A stretch of 64,000 nt of DNA, taken from the NCBI RefSeq assembly GCF_902806685.2, contig NC_048539.1, forward strand, positions 2,554,501-2,618,500, in the 5' to 3' direction. Source of the stretch: Maniola hyperantus. Its lineage: Eukaryota; Arthropoda; Insecta; Lepidoptera; Nymphalidae. Both the position numbers and the translations under genes were made by a program. A model generated the notes under the pieces. It worked only from the letters and a program-made list of their open reading frames with translations, was not told where the DNA came from and did no database searches. This document shows positions 54,940-64,000 of the stretch, piece after piece (position 1 is the stretch's first letter; the number at the start of each line of letters is the position of its first letter).

Positions 54940-55100
54940 ACTAATATTATAATTGCTAAAGTGTGTCTGTCTGTCTGTCTGTCTGCTAGCTTTTCACGGC
55001 TTAACCCTTTAACCGATTCTGAAGAAATTTGGTACAGAGTTAGCTTGTATCCAGGGGAAGGACATAGGCTACTTCGCGTGGCTTTAGGTTTTTAAAATCC
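54940..55100 (+). repeat. Repeat family B copy, joined to a reversed family C copy
   Basis: actaatattataattgctaa, a gtctgtctg run, ttggtacagagttagcttgt, aggacataggctacttcgcg; it ends at the junction with the next element. Confidence 0.85.
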
Positions 55101-55285
55101 CGGGGGGACTCTTTGATTTTCCGGGATAAAAAGTAGCCTATGTCACTCTCCAGGTCTTTAACTATACGCATGCAAATAATCACGTCGATCCGTTGCTCCG
55201 TTGTGACGTGATTGAAGGACAAACCAATAAACCAACAAACCATAAAACAAACACATTTTCGCATTTGTAATAAGTGTACTGATAA
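55090..55285 (-). repeat. Repeat family C copy
   Basis: aaatcccggggggactcttt, aagtagcctatgtcactctc, ccgttgctccgttgtgacgt, acaaaccaataaaccaacaa, ttcgcatttgtaataagtgt. Confidence 0.85.
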
Positions 55286-55683
55286 CGGTACTGATTATGG
55301 GTCACGAGATAGAGCCCGCTGACAGACACACGGCTGGACAGTGGAGGCTTAGTAACAGGGTCCCGTTGGCACCCTTTAGGTACGGAACCCTGAAAAAAAA
55401 AACAACTAAAAACTAACACTCATTACTTGTTCTCGATTCTCGGCTTGACTATTAAATGCATGGTCGTTTCAAGTTACTCGACTCGACTACGAGCAGCGGA
55501 GATAATTTGGGCGATAATCGAGTATTAACGTCTCGGGCAGGCGACCGCTCGTGTGATGGCTTCATTGTGTTCTCATCTAATACCTTGTGGTTTAGGATGA
55601 AGGTGGGTGGTCTATGTAATTATCATTCCTTTCCCCATGAACCTCAATTCAATTTTACCTTTGATTATTAAAAAGAGGAGTAA
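55286..55683. other. GGTTCCGT-family scrap, then nothing
   Basis: 55315-55393 has ggacagtggaggcttagtaa and ggcaccctttaggtacggaa. The rest shows no feature. Confidence 0.45.
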
Positions 55684-55800
55684 TATAGTCCGTACAAAAT
55701 GACTCCTCACGCGCCATTTTAACTCTACGGGTCAACTGTCACGTCAAAAGTATAGTTCACCTTTGAAATAATGACTAAAATCGTACTTTTGACATCAAAT
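55684..55800. mobile_element. End of the CGCGCCATTTTAACT element family
   Basis: tagtccgtacaaaatgactc then ctcacgcgccattttaactc and tacgggtcaactgtcacgtc; matches the right end of 24960-25447 in reverse. Confidence 0.75.
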
Positions 55801-55984
55801 TTTATACTTACATAATTATAACTTTGCCATAGTATTCCACTACTTACCGCAGGAACCTTCACAGTTAGGTTCTACTGCTGTACCACAGTTCACGACAGTA
55901 AGGGAGCTTGAAACAAAACATTATTAGACTTCGGCGTCACTGGCAGGAGTCAAATGTTATCTACATTTAACGCTAGGTATATGG

Positions 55985-56153
55985 TATAAGTCCCGCAAAT
56001 TGCTATAGCGCTGGAACCATGTCTCATTAACATCGAACTGACGTCATTTAGACGTCAGCCGAAATAAAAATATACCATCAGCTCGAAACTTCAGTCTAGT
56101 GCTGACGTCACTATAATGGAGGCCACGCGCATTAGCAATTCGCGGGACTTATA
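55985..56153 (-). mobile_element. MITE-1 copy, inverted
   Basis: tataagtcccgcaaattgct to gcaattcgcgggacttata. Body in reverse: ggaaccatgtctcattaaca, gacgtcagccgaaataaaaa, gctcgaaacttcagtctagt. It shows the flanking TATA most clearly. Confidence 0.9.
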
Positions 56154-56434
56154 ATAGATGATGCGTTTGCGTTGACCATTCGGACCTACCAAGGTGGTCG
56201 CTCTATAATTATTGTGTTCTCAAATATCCACCGCCCGATGAGGAACCGCTTTGATATTAGATCTGTCGATTAATAACTTAATGCTACGTATCTGTAGTTG
56301 TTACCTATCCATTGTTTGAGCTTATTGTGTTTTCAAAGACAATTTGTTATGATTACACAGTAAAATAATACAAGTTATACAACGTCACTTACCTACTAAG
56401 CGTTTTACATGTGGGCATTAGTCACCAAGGCAAG

Positions 56435-56495
56435 TAGTTTGAGCTGTGCGTTGATAGATCGGTCAGTCAGTCACCTTTTCCTTTTATATATTATT
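56435..56495 (-). repeat. Repeat family A fragment
   Basis: agtttgagctgtgcgttgat, agatcggtcagtcagtcacc and ttttccttttatata: the start of family A in reverse. Confidence 0.8.
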
Positions 56496-56737
56496 TAGAA
56501 GAAGAAGAAGAAGATTGGAGTTGCAAGAAAAATAATTAAAAATAATAAGTTTTTGATACTTAACCACTCATATTTAGCTTTATCTATTTTGAACACTAGA
56601 CTTTTTGGATGTTACTAGTTGAATTTATGGTATGTAAATTGAAGTGAGATGGATATCTAAGTAATTACTATTCCCGAGTTCCGATAGCTTAAAACTAAAT
56701 CTACTCCATTTATAAAAGACTTCTATCCATACTTCCA

Positions 56738-56952
56738 TACTAATATTATAAATGCGAAAGTGTCTGTCTGGCTGTCCGCTAGCTAAAGAACGGAGAAGAA
56801 CGGCCCATCCGTTAAACCGATTTTTACGAAATTTGGTACAAAGATAGCTTGCATCCCGGGGAAGGACATAGGCTACTTTTTATCCCGGAAAATTGAAGAG
56901 TTCTCACAGGATTCTAAATCCACGGCGACGAAGTCTTGGGCATCAGCTAGTT
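56738..56952 (+). repeat. Repeat family B copy
   Basis: actaatattataaatgcgaa, gtctgtctggctgtccgcta, ggcccatccgttaaaccgat, gatagcttgcatcccgggga, cttgggcatcagctag. Nothing else is seen in 56154-56434 and 56496-56737 apart from a gaagaagaagaagaag run at 56498. Confidence 0.85.
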
Positions 56953-57238
56953 TAGGTACAAATGATTGTTCTACCCCAAAACAAAATTAATTGACAACAA
57001 AGTGAAATTCTGCCGTACAAAGGCGTTATTATTCAATACCTTTCGACACCTCAAAACAGCCCTTCTTAAATATAGGGGTGGTCCTATTAAAATCACAATC
57101 TGAACGAAGCTAGAGGGCTTTTAAGGCAACAAATATTTTGTGAAAGGAGGGAGCTTACTCCTTGGGCAGGTTATCAAATCGTCAACACGCACGTAACGCA
57201 TTTTTGTAAGACCGTTACTATGAAGAATACAGCGAAGT

Positions 57239-57360
57239 TTTTAGGGTTCCGTACCCAAAGAGTAAAAACGGATCCCTATTAATGTCACTCTGGCGTCTGT
57301 CTGTCTGTCTGTCTGCGTGTTTCGGGTCTCTAGCTCGTAGACAAGATGGGTTACAAACCT
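57239..57360 (+). repeat. GGTTCCGT-family 5' fragment, variant
   Basis: agggttccgtacccaaagag, aaaaacggatcccta, ctgtctgtctgtctgtctg. The sequence beyond differs from the main family. Confidence 0.65.
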
Positions 57361-57480
57361 GTATGTTTGAATATGTCGAGATCTTAAAAAAAACCTAAGT
57401 CTAAGTAAGAAAAACTAGTTTTGATTTGGCCGAATAATACAACTCCAGAGAAAATAACATCAGACTTGTCAATCTTTTTT

Positions 57481-57738
57481 CATCATCATCATCACCATGA
57501 TCAACTTTTCGGCGGGCTACTCGGGTAGCCTCTCCTCTCAGAAAGAGAAGAGAGGCTACCTAAATATAATGGCTGTGGCCATAGGTCGCCACGCTGTCCA
57601 AGTGCGGATTGGCAGGCTTCACACACCTTTGAGAACATTATGATTGAGGAACACTCAGGCATGCAGGTTTTGCGGTGTTTTCCTTCACCGTAGCAAGATA
57701 TATTTAATTGCTCGCGCATAACTCCGAAACGTCAGAGA
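57481..57738 (-). mobile_element. SINE-1 copy with a local hairpin
   Basis: catcatcatcatcaccatga, ccaagtgcggattggcaggc, gagaacattatgattgagga, ctccgaaacgtcag. The tRNA-like head is missing. ggtagcctctcctctcag and the complementary gagaagagaggctacc (57526-57560) form a hairpin inside it. Confidence 0.75.
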
Positions 57739-59431
57739 GAAATTGAAAGAACTTAAAGGAGCACCTCGCTTTTATTTATTTCATTTTTTGCGAACGCTTT
57801 ATTACCTACTGAGGGCATGATTAAATGAGACTGTATTCACGAAGTAAAAGGAAAAACGGGTACGAATGTTTCAGTAATGTTTGTTCTAGTGTGAAATTGC
57901 TTAAGATGGAGGTCTTTACCGTAAATACAGAAATATTTTCTGCCCTCTTTTTAGTTGACAGCTCGACAATGAGCATATTATGAGTTATTTTCACACGAGT
58001 TAGTTTACCTATTTTTTTCTCTTTCTAAAGGCCTAAATAAGAGGATTTTCTTCGTAGCGCGCTGCTTATAAACAAGTTTGGTTTCATTTGAATACTAATC
58101 AATCAAACTCAATGTTCTGTCTGTATACAGGTGCTAAATATTAATATTTCTGTCTGTAACTTTCCAGATTTCTGTGGAATATAAGTATGTACTTAGATAC
58201 ATCTGTTACTTTGTGCCTGTGATTTTCCGGATTTCTATAATATTCAAATGAGAACAACATTCCATTTGTATTGAGCCTGGAGTATTTGATACATGGGATT
58301 TTGCAAACGGAATTTTGTGCAACCACGACGGGACATATCATTATCTTATCTTCATCCCTTAAGTCAGACTAATTAATATAATAAGTGAATGCTTACTTAA
58401 TTTACCAAATTTCCGCTTCAATCGAACATTTTCGCAGACGTGCGGAAAAATGTAGGTACCTATACGGTTGGCATCTTATCCGCGCTGATAATAATAATCT
58501 GGGTTCAATACCACGCACTTAAGTGGAATTCCGCGCGAGTACGCGGAATCCCGATATATTTGTCCTTAGCCTTAGTTACTTCATCATTCACAACTCTTTC
58601 CATAGTTCCGTTAAAAAATACAAAGGAATAAAAATGCATTATTCAAAGCTACAATGGGAAACTATGAAGAAAATGTCCGGAGGCGGTCCTACGCTTTTCC
58701 TTTGCGCGGAACATAATCAAACCTGATGGAGGGGGATGGGACTCCACTGCAATTTTACATGATACGTCTAGCATTGAGGGTGGTATCTAGGGCTGACATT
58801 TTTTAGTTAAGAAAATTGCGCTGCTTTACGTCACTAAAATATTATTATTTTTTGCTTATCTCTGACAAATTTTAAAACCAATTGTTTAATTTTTCTCCTT
58901 ATATCGGTCTACCTAATGTACCTTAAATAAAAATATTCTTTGTTTTAGGGAGAAGATAAATTTTAATTTATTTCATATTCAGTTATTTAATCCTCATTCC
59001 TTAGTTAAACCAATTTCAGCTATTAGCCTATGCGCACTTTAGATACATGACGTAGATTAGGTTTTCCTTGCATTTTCATAAGATCGGCGCCCGTAGAAAT
59101 CAGACATTTCTTTTTCTTTTTGAATTAAAAAGCGATGTTACAGTTTTTTCGTTTTATTAGTAGATCCAATTTTTTCCATACTTAAAAACATTACAATCCG
59201 TACCTAAGCTTAAAAGTTAGATAGATACATGTAAGAAAATACGGATTAAATTGCTTAAGTTTAGCTAACTTAAATTTGATTTGAGATTTTTATAAAAATC
59301 CGTTTTTTTTGCGAATTGACAACCCTATAACCACACATTACAAGAATACTGCATGTATGCTAGACAAGAAAGTGAATGAATATATGATTGTAAGTAGAAT
59401 TTAGAAATATTCTTGGAAATTGTACGTGTGG
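57739..59431. other. Unclassified AT-rich sequence
   Basis: About 1.7 kb with no family recognised. A short palindrome-like attccgcgcgagtacgcgga is near 58527. Confidence 0.35.
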
Positions 59432-59513
59432 CATAATGATTGATGCAGGTTTTAGACAATCGCCCAGCTGTTAATTTAGTTTAGTTTAGAGATGTTGTCC
59501 AAGAGAATCGGCC
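59432..59513. mobile_element. Two MITE end scraps side by side
   Basis: 59432-59470 is the end of MITE-3 (ttgatgcaggttttagacaa tcgccc). 59473-59513 is one end of the GGCCGATTCTC family (tttagtttagtttagagat and ccaagagaatcggcc). Confidence 0.7.
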
Positions 59514-59711
59514 CTCTACACCTAAATGTTTATAGTCTAAAACTCATAACCGAGAAGTAGCAACGGGTTCCAGATAACCATCTAGCCAGACAAAATGTGA
59601 ATGAAATGTTAATTCTAAGTAGATAATATACCTAGTGTGAGTTTTTATGCAGATCTATTTCTAGACTTGTTACATATTTTTTGTATACGATAGGCCAGGA
59701 TTACACCTTTT

Positions 59712-59972
59712 TTTAGGGTTCCGTACCTCAAAAGAAAAAACGGAACCCTTAAAGGAACACTTTGTTGTATGTCTGTCGGTCTGTCAAGAAACCTACAGAG
59801 CAGGTACTTCCCGTTGACCTAGAATCATGAAATTTGGCAGGTAGGTAGATCTTATAGCTGACATTCGGGGAAATATCTGAAAAACGTGTATTTGTGGTCA
59901 CATCACACAAAAAAAAATTGTGGTCATGAACTAATAATTAGTATTTTAAATTTTCGAAGTAAGATAACTACG
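59712..59972 (+). repeat. GGTTCCGT-family copy, 3' truncated
   Basis: tttagggttccgtacctcaa, gaaaaaacggaaccctt, gacctagaatcatgaaattt; stops at taagataactacgggg. Confidence 0.85.
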
Positions 59973-59983
59973 GGGACGGGGAC

Positions 59984-59985
59984 GA

Positions 59986-60016
<31 letters not shown>

Positions 60017-60017
60017 T
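59984..60017. repeat. (GAC)n microsatellite
   Basis: About eleven gac units with one gat, immediately after the truncated repeat. Nothing else is recognised in 60018-60427. Confidence 0.85.
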
Positions 60018-60427
60018 ACATTGACCCTAGTTTTACGCAAAACTACAATATGAGGCAAATGGTTATTAGTATTGGATTGTGTTTAGATAGTACAAACGCA
60101 AAGTTTTTGCTAGCGTTCACCCTGTATGTACTAGTTCAGTAGAGAAACGTAAGTAAGTTACCCAAGTAAATAATGATGTGATAGGCAGTAAAATGATCGT
60201 ATCGTTCGCAATTAAGTAATTTACGTCTAAACCGCCCATAACAAGTAGCAAATCAAAAGCCTTCGTGCTTGTATTAGTTATTAAATTCGTGGTTAGTGTA
60301 ACATTCTTTGAGAATGTTTTTTGAACATTTTAACACACAATGCGGTCGCGCCACATGGTTTGTTTTGTTTTTTTTTCTGTGTCACATAACCTACAATAGG
60401 GCTGTCCTGTCCAAAAAATATTTAAAC

Positions 60428-60512
60428 ACTGGGAAACACTGTGAGTGATGTACTGGCCGTTGATGTTAATGCCAAGTCCATTCCAATCCAGAAGCTTAAA
60501 GATATATTTGAC
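60428..60512 (-). pseudogene. RTE-type LINE RT domain, part after the SINE
   Basis: On the minus strand: FKLLDWNGLGININGQYITH, the RT segment that follows the region encoded at 60855-61040 in intact family members. The FADD catalytic motif expected next is not present. Separated from its upstream half by the SINE-2 insertion. Confidence 0.85.
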
Positions 60513-60853
60513 GACCTCCCTGGCGCAGTGGTGAGCGCTGTGGTCTTATTAGTGGGAGGTCCCGGGTTCGATTCCTGGCAGGGGTTTGGAATTTTATAAT
60601 TTCTAAATTTCTGGTCTGGTCTGGTGGGAGGCTTCGGCCGTGGCTAGTTACCACCCTACTGGCAAAGCCGTGCCGCCAAGCGATTTAGCGTTCCGGTACG
60701 ATGCCGTGTAGAAACCAAAGGGGTATGGGTTTAATAAAACTGCCATACCCCTTCCAGGTTAGCCCGATATCATCTTAGACTGCATCATCACTTACCATCA
60801 AGTGAGATTGCAGCCAAGGGCTAACTCGTATCTGAATAAAAAATAAAAAAAAA
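60513..60853 (+). mobile_element. SINE-2 copy, inserted in a LINE
   Basis: gacctccctggcgcagtggt (A box), cccgggttcgattcctggca (B box), and the whole body as at 43702, ending in an A-rich tail (aataaaaaataaaaaaaaa). It interrupts an RT reading frame, so it postdates that LINE. A clear target-site duplication was not found; an aaagat/atcttt pair lies near the junctions. Confidence 0.93.
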
Positions 60854-60854
60854 T

Positions 60855-61040
60855 CTTTCAAAGCTGCGGTAAAGAGCTTCGGGGAGATTACGTCTCCCTG
60901 TCGAACTCCCCGCTGCAATAATTGCAATTATTGGATTGGTTTCGTAGTCTGGTCCTGTTTACGGACTGACATGGTGGCGTTATCGTATAAGCAGCGCTTG
61001 GATATACCGGTAGTCGATCCGGCATCTCTTAAAGGTCTTA
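60855..61040 (-). pseudogene. RTE-type LINE RT domain, part before the SINE
   Basis: On the minus strand: DNATMSVRKQDQTTKPIQ, a stop, then LQRGVRQGDVISPKLFTAAL KD. RQGDxxSPxLF is a conserved block of reverse transcriptase, just upstream of the catalytic aspartates. Preceded by a degraded DYRYIQAL-type segment in another frame. A dead copy. Confidence 0.85.
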
Positions 61041-61395
61041 TAATGTAAAGGAATAAATCTGAAAACCGTGAATTTGTGGTTACATCACAAAAAAAAATAT
61101 TGAAATGTGTTCATGAACAAATAATTAGTATTTTCAGTTTTGAAAGTAAGATAACTATATCAAATCATGCATCTCATGATACACAGGACGAATTAGGAAG
61201 CATAGGCACCTCTGGAACAGAATATATAACCTCTGGTATAGAGTATTAGAAATAGAATTTTTAAATTCAAATAAACCTTTACAATCCTTTTGAATCTGCT
61301 AAAGGATGGCTTCCTACCGAGAAGAAACCAACAAGAACTTGGCGGTTGCTCTTTTCAATTTAAGCAGATGTAAGATTAATACAAACCAGTGGCCC
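61041..61395 (+). repeat. GGTTCCGT-family middle and a retroelement tail scrap
   Basis: gtaaaggaataaatctgaaa then accgtgaatttgtggttaca to about 61170. 61311-61362 repeats the ttcctaccgagaagaaacca and cttggcggttgctcttttca block seen at 33050. Confidence 0.6.
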
Positions 61396-61563
61396 TACCG
61401 CGGTTGTTTGACAGCTACAATGTCACGATCGCAATCATCTCTGATTGGTTAATGCTCGCTCACTATTGGCTACAATGCACTGTTGCAACAAGAATAGCAC
61501 AAATTCAGCCAATCAGAACCATTGAGATTGTAATAATGATTGATGCAGGTTTTAGACAATCGC
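61396..61563 (+). mobile_element. MITE-3 copy, first of a tandem pair
   Basis: gacagctacaatgtcacgat, ctctgattggttaatgctcg, ctattggctacaatgcactg, aaattcagccaatcagaacc, ttgatgcaggttttagacaa. Confidence 0.85.
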
Positions 61564-61571
61564 CCTACTGG

Positions 61572-61744
61572 TGCGCGATTGCCGTATGACAGCTACAATG
61601 TCACGATCGCAATCACCTCGGATTGGTTAACGCTCGTTCACTATTGGCTACAATGCATTGTTGCAACAAGAATCGCACAAATTCAGCCAATCAGAACAAT
61701 TGAGATTGTAATAATAATTGACGCAGGTTTTAGAAAATCACCCA
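61572..61744 (+). mobile_element. MITE-3 copy, second of a tandem pair
   Basis: tgcgcgattgccgtatgaca, then the same order as the previous copy, ending acgcaggttttagaaaatca. It begins about eight bases after its neighbour, in the same orientation. Confidence 0.85.
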
Positions 61745-62244
61745 GGTGATTTATACAAATAGTGCTCGTATAATCAGTAGTCCTAAATAGACACTGAAAG
61801 AGGACAAAGGAATAATAATATTCCCCAATAGGTACTACTCCTTATTAGGTTAAAAAGGAAATCAGGTCAGTAAAGATGGGCGTTATTGGCTATTTCTGGC
61901 AACGGTTAATCAACAGTTATTTAGTTTCAATACCAATATTGATAACCGTTGCCGAATATCGGTATCAGAGTTGTGTTTCAACTAATTTAATATGCGCAAC
62001 GCGCAGCGGTTTCCGTAGTAGTAACTAAGCTAGCTGCCGTATCAATACCGTCTGTATAGCTAGCGCGCGCATATTCACTAAAATAAAACCAATTTTACTT
62101 TCATGAATATCGTGAAGTAATCACAACCTTAAGTTCATAGCAGCAAAGTTTAATTATAATGATCATTGACATAGGTCAAACTATAGTGGACGCCTGCACG
62201 AATAGTTGGCCACAATCTAGTTAACCAAAAACATTTCACGAAGA
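61745..62244. other. No classified feature
   Basis: Contains the imperfectly complementary ggcaacggttaatcaacag and ttgataaccgttgcc (61907-61951) and a gctagcgcgcgcata block near 62059. Nothing further is recognised. Confidence 0.35.
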
Positions 62245-62386
62245 TTGATAAACCAAAGAGGATAGACCTTATCTCTATTACTCTAAGGCTAACTGTATCA
62301 AGATTGATAGATCAAAGTGTAATGGACAAGTACTTGTACAGTTAAGCCTTAGCGTAATAGAGATAAGGTCGGCTTTGGTTTATCAA
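62245..62386. mobile_element. Foldback MITE (TTGATAAACCAAAG ends)
   Basis: ttgataaaccaaagaggata then gaccttatctctattact, mirrored by agtaat-type taatagagataaggtcggct then ttggtttatcaa. Arms of about 60 bp with small differences. Confidence 0.85.
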
Positions 62387-62978
62387 GTTCTTAGTTACTA
62401 AGCCGGTAGCCAATAACCGCTCCTTCTCAGCTTTCAGTGAAAGAAAGAAAGAGAAGGCATAATTATTGCGATTCTAGTTACCAAAAAACCAAACAATGCA
62501 TTGTCAGTTGCCAGTTGGCAGCGTTGCGTTGTCAGGTGGTTCGTCATAGATGTTAGCTGATAACCGTTGTTAGCTACGACAATAACGCTACGGTACGCTA
62601 TAGGCACGGCAGCGGTTTTTAGTTAAGTTAAGCTATAGCGGACACATGTCTAGGTCATAGGTTACGGTCTACGGTGCACACTGTACAAGTGTACAGCCCT
62701 ACATAGCGAGCGCCGCTTGAAAAATAATAAAAAAGTCGTTAAACTTAAAAAGGGCGCGACGCTATCTACACCCAGTATCACTGTGGTATCACCCTGTATC
62801 TCGCATGTTAACGTGCGTAGAGTACCACACTTAGGAGAAGAAATCACAAGATGCTTTTGTCGTACGTATACAAAAAAAAAATTGCAAATCGGTCCAGAAA
62901 CCTGGAAAATATCGATGTACCTACATACATAAAAAGGGCCGAATTGAGAACCACCTCCTTTTTGGAAGTCGGTTAAAA
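62387..62978. other. Unclassified, ending in an AACCGACTTC repeat end
   Basis: 62935-62978 (gggccgaattgagaaccacc then tcctttttggaagtcggtta) is the end also seen at 33745-33790. 62740-62880 may be the same element's body. Short frames on both strands here are inside it. Confidence 0.45.
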
Positions 62979-63001
62979 ATGATCGTCTAAACTTTTGCAT
63001 C

Positions 63002-63102
63002 CTCTAAAAAAGGATTTTTGAAAATTCAACCATGAGGGGAGTAAAATAGAGGGGTTTGAAATTTGTGTAGTCCACGAAGACGAAGTCGCGGGCATAAGTT
63101 AG
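63002..63102 (+). repeat. Repeat family A 3' fragment
   Basis: aaaaggatttttgaaaattc, gggtttgaaatttgtgtagt, gacgaagtcgcgggcataag. 63103-63339 holds nothing recognised. Confidence 0.8.
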
Positions 63103-63339
63103 TTAAGTAGGTATATGTGGTTATTGTATTTCTTGGTTATCTTCTAGGAAACAGCTGTCTGTAACGTCATGTTCCATGTTACACTGATTGCATGAGTGTT
63201 CATGTATCATTTCACTATCGTTAAGTACAACTTGAAATGTATACCTACTTGGAATAATGAAGAAATAAGTACTTATAACGTTAGAGTGATAAGTTGATAA
63301 GTATACTTGGTTATCTACACCTCTTCAGGTAATAAGTAC

Positions 63340-63840
63340 CTATAGTACGCGACAGGTGAACCCGGTATCTTCTTCGCTCTGGGCTGGTTTCCGCACTTAA
63401 ACGTTTCCGTCTGTTGTGCGTGCATTGCCCCTCCCCGCCGAAGTTTTCACTCCAGCCATCCAAGCTCGCTCCAGAAGCCAAACAGACCGCCCAGGTTGTC
63501 GAGGGCTTCATGGAGTGAGGTCGGGGAACCTAAATGGCGCTCGCGTTGATCTGCTACGCCCGTGCACTCCAGGAGCACGTGCGTCGGTGTTTCATCGACC
63601 TCCATGCAGGCCCTGCACAGAGGACTGTCGGTGACACCTATAACGAAAAGGTGTTTGTTTAGTGGGCTATGCCCTGTTATGAGTCCCACCACCTTCCTAA
63701 GTTTACCTCTGTCCAGGCGGAGTAGTATGTTAGTTTGTCGTTTGTCTATGTTGGGGAGTAAACCCGGTATATCCGCACCGCGCACGTCACCCGCTCTCGC
63801 TAGCGCGGAGGCTGTGCGGGTGTGCGGTGCGTGCCCTCCC
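63340..63840 (-). pseudogene. LINE C-terminus (Jockey/R1-like) between MITE-4-like ends
   Basis: The minus frame from 63785 reads RGADIPGLLPNIDKRQTNIL, then KLRKVVGLITGHSPLNKHLF, then CRACMEVDETPTHVLLEC, then LGSPTSLHEALDNLGGLFGF and WSELGWLE to a stop at 63447. CX2CX8HX4C after the GHxxLNKHL block is the zinc-finger-like C-terminus that follows the RNase H region in Jockey/R1-type LINE proteins. RT is absent. The outer sequence (tagtacgcgacaggt at 63342; gcgggtgtgcggtgcgtgcc near 63815) matches parts of MITE-4, so the small MITE-4 copies may be derived from such a unit. Confidence 0.75.
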
Positions 63841-63850
63841 AGACATCAGC

Positions 63851-64000
63851 TGCGCGATTGCGGTAGAATGACAGCTACAATATCACGATCGCAATCACCT
63901 CTGATTGGTTGACGCTCGCTCACTATTAGCTACAATGCATTGTTGCAACAAGAATAGCACAAATTCAGCCAATCACAACAATTGATACTGTAATAATGAT
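63851..64000 (+). mobile_element. MITE-3 copy, runs off the right edge
   Basis: tgcgcgattgcggtagaatg, acagctacaatatcacgatc, ctctgattggttgacgctcg, caagaatagcacaaattcag; cut by the window end. Confidence 0.85.

Noticed and set aside
59984..60017. Coding polyaspartate or similar tract
   Set aside because: It is a (GAC)n microsatellite next to a truncated repeat, with no supporting frame.
62662..63000. 112-codon minus-strand frame
   Set aside because: It lies within a probable AACCGACTTC-type repeat and shows no domain.

Overview
This window is eukaryotic, intron-rich, AT-rich DNA. The repeat families point to a moth or butterfly (Lepidoptera): tRNA-derived SINEs with ATG-type tails, the short families ending in a 'gacgaagtcgcgggcatcagctag'-like block, the 'gggttccgtacctc' family, and frequent tacctacctac runs. 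The species cannot be named from this sequence. There is no sign of bacterial or organellar gene organisation.

Host genes are confined to the first 4 kb. On the minus strand are two exons of a HAD-superfamily phosphatase of the pseudouridine-5'-phosphatase (GS1/HDHD1) type: an exon ending at 2819 carries the DxD catalytic motif, and 2039-1821 carries the start of the cap domain. Later exons must lie left of the window or be displaced by insertions. About 0.8 kb to its right, on the plus strand, is a first coding exon (3690-3912) with a signal peptide and a glypican-like N-terminus, ending in a clean GTAAG donor. No convincing second glypican exon was found, so most of the remaining 60 kb is best read as its first intron or as intergenic DNA.

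The left edge (1-1093) is the 5' end of an LTR retrotransposon on the minus strand: the start of gag, a leader of about 280 bp, and a probable LTR bounded by TGTCA/TGACA.

From about 7 kb onward the window is a mosaic of transposon debris. It holds fragments of at least five LINE lineages: an endonuclease-reverse transcriptase of RTE type in seven places, and several others recognised by C-terminal zinc-finger-like or RT C-terminal motifs. Two SINE families occur, with about ten and two copies. Foldback and MITE families include several present in two to five copies, and there are three diverged tandem arrays of complex sequence. Nested insertions are visible: SINE-2 inside an RT domain at 60.4-61.0 kb, a simple repeat inside a LINE at 39.8 kb, and LINE pieces inside foldbacks at 25.1, 36.3 and 63.5 kb.

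The most striking structure is a nearly perfect 537-bp palindrome at 38378-38914, each arm of which contains its own palindrome. No defence system, CRISPR array, operon or genuine tRNA/rRNA gene was found.
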